A stretch of 64,000 bases of DNA from positions 1,292,001 through 1,356,000 of the forward strand of contig NZ_CP162488.1 in the NCBI RefSeq assembly GCF_041242975.1, written 5' to 3'. This document shows, in pieces, positions 56,645 to 64,000 of the stretch. A model generated the notes under the pieces. The model had not been told where the DNA came from. It made no database searches and saw only the letters and a list, made by a program, of their open reading frames with translations. The translations under genes were made by a program, and so were the position numbers. Numbering within the stretch: position 1 is the first letter of the stretch; each line of letters opens with the position of its first letter. This DNA comes from Xanthomonas sp. DAR 35659 (GTDB lineage Bacteria; Pseudomonadota; Gammaproteobacteria; Xanthomonadales; Xanthomonadaceae).

Positions 56645-56732
56645 CCGGCGCGAAAGCGACTCGCAGAGTCAGGTACACGAGCCTTCGCCCCGCACCGGCA
56701 GCGATGGCGCCCCGGGAGGCGCCATCGGCTTG

Positions 56733-56753
56733 CGTTGCATTTTTTGCAATGCG
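56733..56753. promoter_or_regulatory. LysR-type binding dyad upstream of allantoate gene
   Basis: GCGTTGCA and TGCAATGC flank TTTTT; the core TTGCA-N5-TGCAA contains a T-N11-A box. It lies 160 bp upstream of ATG 56913 and 207 bp after the LysR gene, an ordinary place for a LysR activator site. A perfect 8-bp-arm dyad (ATGGCGCC/GGCGCCAT at 56705-56726) lies just before it. Confidence 0.5.
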
Positions 56754-56912
56754 TCCACGCGAAAACGGCGTTTGCCTGCATTCGTAGTGCTTCGTATAGT
56801 GCCTTCGACCCTCAAAAATCGCTGATTTCCTATCCAATCCATTGAATTAAATTGATTTTTTCGAGCCGATCCGGGCGCCGGCGTCTGCCCCTCCTTCCTT
56901 CGTGACCGCGCC

Positions 56913-58223
56913 ATGTTCGCCAGCCACGTCCTTCCCACCTCCAATGCGCCCGCGCCAGCGCCGGCCGTGGCGACGCCTGCGGCGAGCGCCGGCCTGCGCG
57001 CGGTGGCCCGCTGCGATGCGCTGGGCATGCAGCCCTACAGCGACACCGCCGAGGGCCTGTTTCGCGGCTGGCTGAGCCCGGCGCATCGCGCCACGCTGGA
57101 GGCGGTGAGCGGGTGGATGGCCGAGGCCGGGTTGCAGCCGCGCATCGATCCGGCCGGCAACCTGGTCGGGCGCTACGAAGGGGCCACGGCGCAGGCGCCG
57201 ACGCTGCTGATCGGCAGCCACCTGGACAGCGTGCGCGATGCTGGCCGCTACGACGGACCGCTCGGGGTCATGCTCGGCATCGAATGCGTGGCCGCGCTGC
57301 ATGCGCAGGGGCGGCGCCTGCCGTTCGCGATCGAGGTGATCGGCTTCGGCGACGAGGAAGGCTCGCGCTTTCCCGCGTCGATGCTGAGCAGCCGCGCCGT
57401 GGCCGGCACGCTGGACCCGGCGGCGCTGCAGGTGGTCGACCCCGATGGGGTGCCATTGGCCGATGCGCTGGCCGCATGGGGCCTGCACGTGGATGCGTTG
57501 GCGTCCGCGGCGCGCGCGCCCGGCAGCGTGCTGGCCTACCTGGAAGCGCACATCGAACAGGGCCCGGTGCTGGAGGCAGAGGGCCTGCCGCTGGGCGCGG
57601 TCACCGGCATCGCCGCGCAGCACCGCTACCGCGCGGTGCTCGGCGGCCGTGCCGGGCATGCCGGCACCACGCGCATGGACCTGCGCGCCGATGCGCTGGC
57701 CGCCGCCGCCGAGTGCGTGCTGGCGGTGGAAGCGGTGGCGCGCGCCGGCAGCCCCGACCTGGTGGCCACGGTCGGACGGCTGCAGGTGGCGCCGGGCGCG
57801 GTCAACGTGGTGCCGGGGCGGGTCGAGTTCTCGATCGACGTGCGCGCCGGCGACGACGCCACCCGCGATGCCGCCGCGGTGGCGATCGAACGGCGGCTGC
57901 AGGCCATCGCCGCGGCGCGCGGCGTGCAACTGGAGCTGCGCTGCGTGCAGGACCTGCCGGCCAGTCCCTGCGATCCGCGCCTGGTCGCCGCGCTGGAAAC
58001 GGCGATCGCCGCGCAGGGCATCGCGCCGCGGCGGCTGGTGTCCGGCGCCGGCCACGATGCGATGGTGATGGCCGCGCTGTGCCCGACCGCGATGCTGTTC
58101 CTGCGCTGCGCCGGCGGCGTCAGCCACCACCCGGCCGAACACGTGGAGCCCGCCGACGCCGACCTGGCGGTGGCGGCGATGCTGCACTTCATCGAGTCAC
58201 TGGGAGAGACGTTTGTCCGTTGA
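56913..58223 (+). CDS. allC: M20-family allantoate amidohydrolase
   Basis: 436 residues. The di-metal residues are H103 (GSHLDSV), D114 (YDGPLG) and E148/E149 (GDEEGSRF), and H213 (EAHIEQGPVLE) and the C-terminal GGVSHHPAEH complete the site. Allantoate is hydrolysed to ureidoglycine and CO2 plus ammonia. Related enzymes act on N-carbamoyl-beta-alanine, but the adjacent aminotransferase for ureidoglycine and allantoinase fix the assignment. About 25 alanine- and proline-rich residues at the N-terminus precede the fold. Confidence 0.9.
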   Translation: MFASHVLPTSNAPAPAPAVATPAASAGLRAVARCDALGMQPYSDTAEGLFRGWLSPAHRATLEAVSGWMAEAGLQPRIDPAGNLVGRYEGATAQAPTLLIGSHLDSVRDAGRYDGPLGVMLGIECVAALHAQGRRLPFAIEVIGFGDEEGSRFPASMLSSRAVAGTLDPAALQVVDPDGVPLADALAAWGLHVDALASAARAPGSVLAYLEAHIEQGPVLEAEGLPLGAVTGIAAQHRYRAVLGGRAGHAGTTRMDLRADALAAAAECVLAVEAVARAGSPDLVATVGRLQVAPGAVNVVPGRVEFSIDVRAGDDATRDAAAVAIERRLQAIAAARGVQLELRCVQDLPASPCDPRLVAALETAIAAQGIAPRRLVSGAGHDAMVMAALCPTAMLFLRCAGGVSHHPAEHVEPADADLAVAAMLHFIESLGETFVR

Positions 58224-59472
58224 GCCGCTGCCTGCCGACCTGTTCGGCGAAATCGACCCGCCGCAGCGCCTGTTGATGGGGCCGGGCCCGGTCAACGCGC
58301 ATCCACGCGTGCTGCGCGCGATGTCGGCCGACCTGCTCGGCCAGTTCGATCCGGAAATGACCGGCTACATGAACCAGGTGATGGCGCTGTACCGGCCGCT
58401 GTTCGGCACGCGGAACCACTGGACGTTCCTGGTCGACGGCACCGCGCGCGCCGGCATCGAGGCGGCGCTGGTGTCGCTGGTGGCGCCGGGCGATCGCGTG
58501 CTGGTGCTGAACTTCGGGCGTTTCGGCCTGCTGCTGGGCGAGATCCTCGGGCGCATCGGCGCCGTGGTCGAGAACGTGGAGGCGCCATGGGGCGAGGTCG
58601 TGCCGATGCAGGCGGTACGCGATGCGATCGAGCGCTTCGCGCCGAAGATGGTCGCCTGCGTGCACGGCGACACCTCGACCACGATGGCGCAGCCGCTGGA
58701 CGGGCTCGGCGCGCTGTGCCGCGCCGCCGGCGCGCTGTCCTATGTCGATGCCACCGCGACCATCGGCGGCATGCCGATCGCCAGCGACGCCTGGGGCGTG
58801 GACGTGGTCACCGGTGGCCTGCAGAAATGCCTGGGCGGACCGTCCGGCTCGGCGCCGATCACGGTGTCCGCGCGCGCGGCCGAGGCGATCTTCGCGCGCC
58901 GCCACGTCGAACGCGGCATCGTCCGCGCCGACATCGCCAACGGCGCCGGCATGCGCATCGGCTCGAACTACTTCGACCTGGCGATGGTCATGGACTACTG
59001 GTCCGACAAGCGCCTGAACCATCACACCGAGGCCACCAGCATGCTGTACGCGGCGCGCGAATGCGCGCGCGTGGCATTGCAGGAAGGGCTGCCGGCGCGC
59101 TTCGCCCGCCACGCCGCGGCCGGCCGCGCGGTCGCCGCCGGGGTGCGTGCGATGGGCCTGCAGGTATTCGGCGACGACCGCCACCGCATGAGCAACGTCA
59201 CCGGCGTGGCGATCCCCGCCGGCATCGACGGCGAGGCGGTGCGGCGGCGCCTGCGCGAGGATTTCGAGATCGAGATCGGCACCGCGTTCGGGCCGCTGCA
59301 GGGCAAGCTGTGGCGGATCGGCGCGATGGGCTACAACGCGATGAAGCACAAGGTGCTGATCACCCTCGGCGCGCTGGAAGCGGTGCTGCGCGCCGAAGGC
59401 CATGCCTGCGCGCCCGGCGCCGGCGTGGACGCGGCGTTGGCGGCCTGGCACGCGGACGGAGCGCAGGCGTGA
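58213..59472 (+). CDS. pucG: (S)-ureidoglycine-glyoxylate aminotransferase
   Basis: 419 residues, taken to begin at TTG 58213 with GGGAGAG just before; it overlaps the allC stop by 11 bp. Class V aminotransferase signatures: RLLMGPGPVNAHPRVLRAM, D179 and the PLP lysine K205 in TGGLQKCLGGPSGS. It transfers the amino group of ureidoglycine to glyoxylate, giving oxalurate and glycine. Other class V enzymes of similar length exist, but position beside allC supports the role. Confidence 0.88.
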   Translation: MSVEPLPADLFGEIDPPQRLLMGPGPVNAHPRVLRAMSADLLGQFDPEMTGYMNQVMALYRPLFGTRNHWTFLVDGTARAGIEAALVSLVAPGDRVLVLNFGRFGLLLGEILGRIGAVVENVEAPWGEVVPMQAVRDAIERFAPKMVACVHGDTSTTMAQPLDGLGALCRAAGALSYVDATATIGGMPIASDAWGVDVVTGGLQKCLGGPSGSAPITVSARAAEAIFARRHVERGIVRADIANGAGMRIGSNYFDLAMVMDYWSDKRLNHHTEATSMLYAARECARVALQEGLPARFARHAAAGRAVAAGVRAMGLQVFGDDRHRMSNVTGVAIPAGIDGEAVRRRLREDFEIEIGTAFGPLQGKLWRIGAMGYNAMKHKVLITLGALEAVLRAEGHACAPGAGVDAALAAWHADGAQA

Positions 59473-60359
59473 GCGCGGCGCGCGATCTGGTCGGCTACGG
59501 CGCGCAGCCGCCGGACCCGCAGTGGCCGGGCGGCGCGCGGGTAGCGTTGCAGTTCGTGATCAACTACGAGGAAGGCGCCGAGAACAGCGTGCTCAACGGC
59601 GATGCCGGCTCCGAGGCGTTCCTGTCGGAGATGGTGGGCGCGCAGAGCCATCCGGGCGCGCGCGCGATGGCGATGGAGAGCCTGTACGAATACGGCAGCC
59701 GCGCCGGGTTCTGGCGGCTGCAGCGGCTGTTCGCCGCGCGCGGCGTGCCGGTGACGGTGTTCGGCGTGGCACAGGCGCTGGCCGCCAACCCCGCGGCGGT
59801 GCGGGCGATGCAGGACGCGCAGTGGGAGATCGCCAGCCACGGCCTGCGCTGGATCGACTACCAGCACGTGCCGGAAGCGACCGAGCGCGCGCACATCGCC
59901 GCGGCGGTCGCGTTGCATGCGCAGGTCACCGGCGCGCGTCCGCTGGGCTGGTACCAGGGCCGCAGCAGCCCGAACACCGCGCGGCTGGTGGCCGAGGAGG
60001 GCGGCTTCGTCTACGACGCCGACAGCTACGCCGACGACCTGCCGTACTACGACCGCCGCCACGGCCGCGCGCAACTGGTGGTGCCCTACACGCTGGACGC
60101 CAACGACATGAAGTTCGTCGCCTACAACGGCTTCGCCGACGGCGAACCGTTCTTCCGCTACCTGCGCGACGGCTTCGAGCAGTTGTGCGCCGAAGGCGGC
60201 CGGATGATGTCGGTGGGCCTGCATGGCCGCATCGCCGGGCGCCCGGCGCGCGCGCTGGCGTTGGCCCGCTTCGTCGACCACGCGCTGGCCAGCGGCCAGG
60301 CGTGGATCGCGCGGCGCATCGACATCGCCAGGCACTGGCAGCAGGTGCACCCGGCATGA
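59469..60359 (+). CDS. puuE: Allantoinase, PuuE (polysaccharide-deacetylase-like)
   Basis: 296 residues from GTG 59469, coupled to the previous stop. The polysaccharide deacetylase-like fold has QFVINYEEGAENSVLNGD, YEYGSRAGFWRL, EIASHGLRWIDYQ and RSSPNTARLV, typical of PuuE rather than the amidohydrolase-type AllB. It opens allantoin to allantoate and feeds the allC product next in the operon. The stop overlaps the next start by 4 bp. Confidence 0.93.
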   Translation: MSAARDLVGYGAQPPDPQWPGGARVALQFVINYEEGAENSVLNGDAGSEAFLSEMVGAQSHPGARAMAMESLYEYGSRAGFWRLQRLFAARGVPVTVFGVAQALAANPAAVRAMQDAQWEIASHGLRWIDYQHVPEATERAHIAAAVALHAQVTGARPLGWYQGRSSPNTARLVAEEGGFVYDADSYADDLPYYDRRHGRAQLVVPYTLDANDMKFVAYNGFADGEPFFRYLRDGFEQLCAEGGRMMSVGLHGRIAGRPARALALARFVDHALASGQAWIARRIDIARHWQQVHPA

Positions 60360-60736
60360 TCGTCGACGCGCCCGAGGTGCTGGCCGAGGTGCGTGCGGCG
60401 TTCGCCGCCTACGAGCGCGCGCTGATGGACGACGACGTGGCCGCGCTGGACCGCCTGTTCCACGATGCGCCGACCACGGTGCGCTACGGCATCGGCGAGG
60501 TGCTGTACGGCGCCGCGGCCATCCGCGCGTTCCGCCGCGCGCGCGGCGGCTCGCCGCCGCGGCGGCTGGGGCGGGTGCAACTCGTCGCCTACGGCACCGA
60601 CTTCGCCACCGCCGACGCCGAGTTCTTCCGCGAGGGCTCGACCCGGCGCGGCCGCCAGAGCCAGAGCTGGGTCCGCTTCGCCGACGGCTGGAAGGTGGTG
60701 TCGGCGCACGTCTCGCTGGAAGGAGACCACGCATGA
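60356..60736 (+). CDS. hpxZ: HpxZ-like protein (DUF3225, NTF2-like)
   Basis: 126 residues of an NTF2-like fold: PEVLAEVRAAFAAYERALMDDDVAALDRLF, then RYGIGEVLYGAAAIRAFRRARGG and QSQSWVRFADGWKVVSAHVS. The HpxZ family occurs beside HpxWXY in uric-acid loci and its role is not known. It overlaps PuuE by 4 bp and UraD by 4 bp. Confidence 0.88.
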   Translation: MIVDAPEVLAEVRAAFAAYERALMDDDVAALDRLFHDAPTTVRYGIGEVLYGAAAIRAFRRARGGSPPRRLGRVQLVAYGTDFATADAEFFREGSTRRGRQSQSWVRFADGWKVVSAHVSLEGDHA

Positions 60737-61224
60737 ACCTGGCCGACTGGAACGCCCTGCCGGCGGCGGACTTCGTGGCGCGGCTGCGCACGCTGTTCGA
60801 GCATTCGCCGTGGGTGGTGGAACGGGCCGCGGCGCAGCGTCCGTTCGCCGACCTGCACGCCGGCCTGTTGCAGGTGCTGCATGCGGCCAGCCCCGACGAA
60901 CAACTGGCGCTGATCCGCGCCCATCCGGAGCTGGCCGGCAAGGCCGCGCTCGGCGGCGAGCTGACCGCCGCCTCGGCCGCCGAACAGGCCCACGCCGGGC
61001 TGGACAGTCTGAGCGCCGAGGAATTCGCCCGCTTCCACGCGCTCAATGCCGCCTACCGGGCGCGCTTCGGCTTCCCGTTCGTGATCTGCGTGCGCCTGAC
61101 CGACAAGGCCGGGATCCTGGCGGCGATGCAGGCGCGGCTGGACAACACGCGCGAGGACGAGACCGCCACCGCGCTGGCCGAGATCGGGCGGATCGCGCGG
61201 CTGCGGCTGGAGGCGCTGGCATGA
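60733..61224 (+). CDS. uraD: OHCU decarboxylase
   Basis: 163 residues. The conserved HSPWV (residues 24-28), ELAGKAA, LNAAYRARFGFPFVICVR and the NTREDETATALAEIGRIA region are all present. It decarboxylates OHCU to S-allantoin. Placed between HpxZ and the urate hydroxylase in a run of genes with 4-bp overlaps. Confidence 0.95.
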   Translation: MNLADWNALPAADFVARLRTLFEHSPWVVERAAAQRPFADLHAGLLQVLHAASPDEQLALIRAHPELAGKAALGGELTAASAAEQAHAGLDSLSAEEFARFHALNAAYRARFGFPFVICVRLTDKAGILAAMQARLDNTREDETATALAEIGRIARLRLEALA

Positions 61225-62663
61225 GCGCGGCCGGCGGCGGCTTGCAGGCGCTGGCCGCGGAGGTCGCGCGCGACCTGCAACGGCTCGGCCTGGGCGGCCC
61301 CGACTGGACCCGCACGCCGCGCCATGCCGACGGCCATGTCTACGACGTGGTCGTGGTCGGCGGCGGCCAGAGCGGGTTGGGCGCGGCGTTCGGGCTGATC
61401 CGCGAGCGCGTGTCCAACCTGCTGGTGATCGACGAGAACCCGGCGGGCCAGGAGGGGCCGTGGGTCACCTACGCGCGCATGGTCACCCTGCGCACTCCGA
61501 AGGAACTGAGCGCGCTGGATTTCGGCATGCCGTCGCTGACCTTCCGCGCGTACTGGGAGGCCAGGCACGGCGCCGCGGCCTGGGACGCGCTGGGCAAGAT
61601 TCCGCGCGCCGACTGGATGGACTACCTGCGCTGGTACCGCGAGGTGCTGGCCCTGCCGGTGCGCAACCAGGCGCGGTTGCTGCGCATCGAACCGTTGCCG
61701 GCGCAGCGCCTGCACCGCCTGCACCTGGCCGGCGGCGACTGCCTGCTGGCGCGCAAGGTGGTGCTGGCGACCGGGATCCAGGGCGGCGGGCAATGGCATG
61801 TGCCGCCGCTGGTGGCGCGGACCCTGCCGCGGCAGCGCTACGCTCACACCTCCGAGCCGATCGACTACGCGGCGCTGGCGGGGCGGCGCATCGGCATCCT
61901 CGGCGCGGGCGCCTCGGCGTTCGACAACGCCCACTACGCGCTGGCTGCCGGCGTCGGCGAAGTGCACGTGTTCGTGCGCCGCAACTGCTTGCCGCGGATC
62001 AACCCGATCCGGCACATGGAGCGCAGCGGCATCATCCCGCGCTTCGCCGCGCTGCCGGATGCGGACAAGTACGCGATGATGGCGCGGTTCTTCGACCACA
62101 ACCAGCCGCCGACCAACGACACCTTCGACCGCGCCGCGGCCTGGCCCAACTTCCGCCTGCACCTGGGCAGCCCGTGGCAGCAGGTGGCCGCGGACGGCGA
62201 TGGCGTGGCGGTGACCACCCCGCACGGCTGCGAGCGTTTCGACTTCGTGGTGCTGTCGACCGGCCTGGTCACCGACCCGGCGTTGCGCCCGGAGCTGGCG
62301 GCGGTAGCCGACGGCATCGCGCGCTGGTCCGACCGCTACCGGCCGCCGCCGGCGCAGGCGGTGCCGCTGCTCGACGCGCATCCCTACCTAGGGCCGGGCT
62401 TCGAGTTGCAGCCGCGCACGCCGCAGCATGCGGTGCTGCTGCACGGCCTGTTCGCCTTCAACTACTCGGCGCTGCTGAGCCTGGGGCTGTCGGCGGCGGC
62501 CCTGTCCGGGCTGCGGCATGCGCTGCCGCGCCTGGTGAAGGCGGTGGCCGACCAACTGTTCCTGGACGACCGCGAGGCGATCGTGGCGGACTACATGAGT
62601 TACGCCGAACCCGAATTCGTCGGCCAATGGCCGCTGCCGCAGCTGGAGCAACGCGCCGGATGA
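61221..62663 (+). CDS. hpyO: FAD-dependent urate hydroxylase, HpyO-like
   Basis: 480 residues. First nucleotide motif VVVVGGGQSGLGAAF (43-57), second GILGAGASAFDNAHY (225-239), and the LVTYARMVTLRTPKEL-like substrate region. This is an FMO-like two-dinucleotide-domain flavoprotein, not the PHBH-type HpxO nor the cofactor-free uricase. It lies between uraD and uraH, the position expected for urate to 5-hydroxyisourate. HpyO, reported from X. campestris as a non-homologous equivalent of HpxO, is the best match by type, context and organism. Exact identity was not checked. Confidence 0.82.
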   Translation: MSAAGGGLQALAAEVARDLQRLGLGGPDWTRTPRHADGHVYDVVVVGGGQSGLGAAFGLIRERVSNLLVIDENPAGQEGPWVTYARMVTLRTPKELSALDFGMPSLTFRAYWEARHGAAAWDALGKIPRADWMDYLRWYREVLALPVRNQARLLRIEPLPAQRLHRLHLAGGDCLLARKVVLATGIQGGGQWHVPPLVARTLPRQRYAHTSEPIDYAALAGRRIGILGAGASAFDNAHYALAAGVGEVHVFVRRNCLPRINPIRHMERSGIIPRFAALPDADKYAMMARFFDHNQPPTNDTFDRAAAWPNFRLHLGSPWQQVAADGDGVAVTTPHGCERFDFVVLSTGLVTDPALRPELAAVADGIARWSDRYRPPPAQAVPLLDAHPYLGPGFELQPRTPQHAVLLHGLFAFNYSALLSLGLSAAALSGLRHALPRLVKAVADQLFLDDREAIVADYMSYAEPEFVGQWPLPQLEQRAG

Positions 62664-62992
62664 CCACGCTCTCGACCCATGTGCTGGACCTGAGCCGCGG
62701 CGTGCCCGCGGCGGGCATGGCGGTGCGCCTGTGCGCCGGCGAGCGCGTGCTGCATGACGACCTCACCGATGCCGACGGGCGCTGTCCGGCGCTGCGCGCG
62801 CTGACCCTGGCTGCCGGCACGTATCGCCTGGAATTCGCCGTGGCCGACTACTTCCGCGGCCAGGGCGTGGCGTTGCCGGAGCCGCCGTTCCTGGAGGTGG
62901 TGCCGATCGTGTTCGGGATGACCGCTGCCGGGCACTACCACGTGCCGCTGCTGGTCTCGCCGTTCGGCTATTCCACCTACCGGGGCAGTTGA
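62660..62992 (+). CDS. uraH: 5-hydroxyisourate hydrolase
   Basis: 110 residues of the transthyretin-related family: THVLDLSRGVPAAGMAV at the start, then the YHVPLLVSPFGYSTYRGS end, where YRGS is the HIUase signature that separates it from transthyretin. It hydrolyses 5-hydroxyisourate to OHCU. Overlaps the hpyO stop by 4 bp. Confidence 0.96.
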   Translation: MTTLSTHVLDLSRGVPAAGMAVRLCAGERVLHDDLTDADGRCPALRALTLAAGTYRLEFAVADYFRGQGVALPEPPFLEVVPIVFGMTAAGHYHVPLLVSPFGYSTYRGS

Positions 62993-62994
62993 AC

Positions 62995-64000
62995 ATGGAC
63001 GCGGTGCGATTCCTGCTCGATGGTCAGGTGCAGACGCTGGAGGCGGTGGATCCGACCGCCAGCGTGCTCGAGTTGCTGCGTTACCGGCTCGGTCGCACAG
63101 GCACCAAGGAAGGCTGCGCCGAAGGCGATTGCGGCGCCTGCACCGTGCTGGTCGGCGAACTGGACGGCGCCGACGGCGCCGAGCGGGTGCGCTGGCGCGC
63201 GCTCAACGCCTGCATCCTGTTCGTGCCCATGCTCGACGGCAAGGCGCTGCTCACCGTGGAGAGCCTGGGCGCCGGCGCGGCGCTGCACCCGGTGCAGGAG
63301 CAACTGATGCAGTGCCACGGCACGCAGTGCGGCTTCTGCACGCCCGGCTTCGTGATGTCGCTGTACGCGCGCAGCATCGGCGCGCTGGGCACCGATGCCG
63401 CGCTGACCGACGTGCTGGCCGGCAACCTGTGCCGCTGCACCGGCTATGGCCCGATCCTGCAGGCCGGCGCGGCGGTGCCGGCCGTGCCGCGCGACGATGC
63501 GGCCACCGTGGCCGCGCTGCGGGCGCTGCGTCGCGACACCGCATCGATCCAGACGCACGCCGACACGCATGCCGGCCGCGTGCGCCGCGGCACCGCGCCG
63601 CGCAGCGCCGACGCGCTGGCGGCCTTGCTGCTGGAGCGGCCCGAAGCGCGTCTGGTCGCCGGCGCCACCGACGTCGGCCTGTGGGTCACCAAGCAGCAAC
63701 GGGTGCTCGACGATGTGGTGTTCATCGGCGACATCCCCGAGTTGCGCGAACTGCACGACACGCCCGACGGCCTGCACATCGGCGCCTGCGTGCGCTACAG
63801 CGAAGCCCAGGCCGCATTGGCCGCGCTGCACCCGGCGCTGGGCGAACTGCTGCGGCGCATCGGCGGCACCCAGGTGCGCAACGCCGGCACCATCGGCGGC
63901 AACATCGCCAACGGCTCGCCGATCGGCGACATGCCGCCGGCGCTGATCGCGCTCGGCGCCACCCTGACCCTGCGCCGCGGCGTGATCCGGCGCACGCTGC
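62995..64000 (+). CDS. xdhA: Xanthine dehydrogenase small subunit (3' end cut by window edge)
   Basis: Starts at ATG 62995, 2 bp after uraH, and runs off the right edge with 335 codons visible. The plant-type 2Fe-2S cysteines are C41, C46, C49 and C73; the second cluster has C112, C115, C146 and C148 (QCGFC, NLCRC). The FAD domain follows (LVAGATDVGLWVTKQ, then VRNAGTIGGNIANGSPIGDMPPAL). It channels electrons from the molybdenum subunit, which should lie beyond the edge, during xanthine oxidation to urate. Confidence 0.95.
   Translation, partial: MDAVRFLLDGQVQTLEAVDPTASVLELLRYRLGRTGTKEGCAEGDCGACTVLVGELDGADGAERVRWRALNACILFVPMLDGKALLTVESLGAGAALHPVQEQLMQCHGTQCGFCTPGFVMSLYARSIGALGTDAALTDVLAGNLCRCTGYGPILQAGAAVPAVPRDDAATVAALRALRRDTASIQTHADTHAGRVRRGTAPRSADALAALLLERPEARLVAGATDVGLWVTKQQRVLDDVVFIGDIPELRELHDTPDGLHIGACVRYSEAQAALAALHPALGELLRRIGGTQVRNAGTIGGNIANGSPIGDMPPALIALGATLTLRRGVIRRTL

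Overview
The window is GC-rich, densely coded bacterial DNA from the Xanthomonadaceae, most likely a Xanthomonas. The case rests on the spaced glycolytic set gapA, pgk, pyk and class I fba, the short GTAGGAGCGGCTTCAGCCGCG-type inverted repeat, a BigR-like sulfur operon, OmpW-like proteins, and a purine-degradation operon whose FAD protein resembles the urate hydroxylase HpyO described from Xanthomonas campestris. The genus is an inference; no rRNA or tRNA gene was seen.

Layout. 1-1473 (minus): rhodanese, BigR-like persulfide-sensing ArsR repressor and persulfide dioxygenase-like MBL enzyme (cut by the left edge), divergent across an AT-rich promoter from an RND efflux adaptor and pump (1609-5926). 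6013-12314: OsmC, thioredoxin 2, S1/P1 nuclease, two OmpW-like porins, gapA, and three small envelope proteins. 12634-17594: a TetR repressor divergent from an Old Yellow Enzyme, two SDRs, a small membrane protein and a quinone reductase. 17623-26900: a chemoreceptor-like protein with reversed domain order, DUF2339 and DUF3999 envelope proteins, pgk, a HAD phosphatase and pyk. 27053-35808: a less GC-rich efflux block (MFS, SDR, RND pump, adaptor, TetR and a divergent outer-membrane factor) with two matching 24-bp operator palindromes, lying between pyk and fba. 36174-40532: fba, a LysR and epoxide hydrolase divergent pair, a macro-domain gene remnant and an orphan response regulator. 41296-48682: a two-partner secretion system with a 1,891-residue GLUG/MBG repeat adhesin and its transporter. 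48941-50831: a macro-domain protein, a membrane protein with two L7/L12-like motifs, and an isoprenylcysteine-methyltransferase-like protein.

51128-64000 is a purine and ureide catabolic locus. It holds a divergent nucleoside-hydrolase-like protein, an AtzE/HpxY amidase that appears fused to its small partner HpxX, an HpxW-type oxamate hydrolase, a LysR regulator, then a tightly overlapping operon: allantoate amidohydrolase, ureidoglycine-glyoxylate aminotransferase, allantoinase PuuE, HpxZ, OHCU decarboxylase, HpyO-like urate hydroxylase, 5-hydroxyisourate hydrolase and xanthine dehydrogenase small subunit (cut by the right edge). Together these could take xanthine through urate, allantoin and allantoate to ureidoglycine, and pass the nitrogen on by transamination and amide hydrolysis. 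An oxalurate carbamoyltransferase and the remaining Xdh subunits are not in the window.
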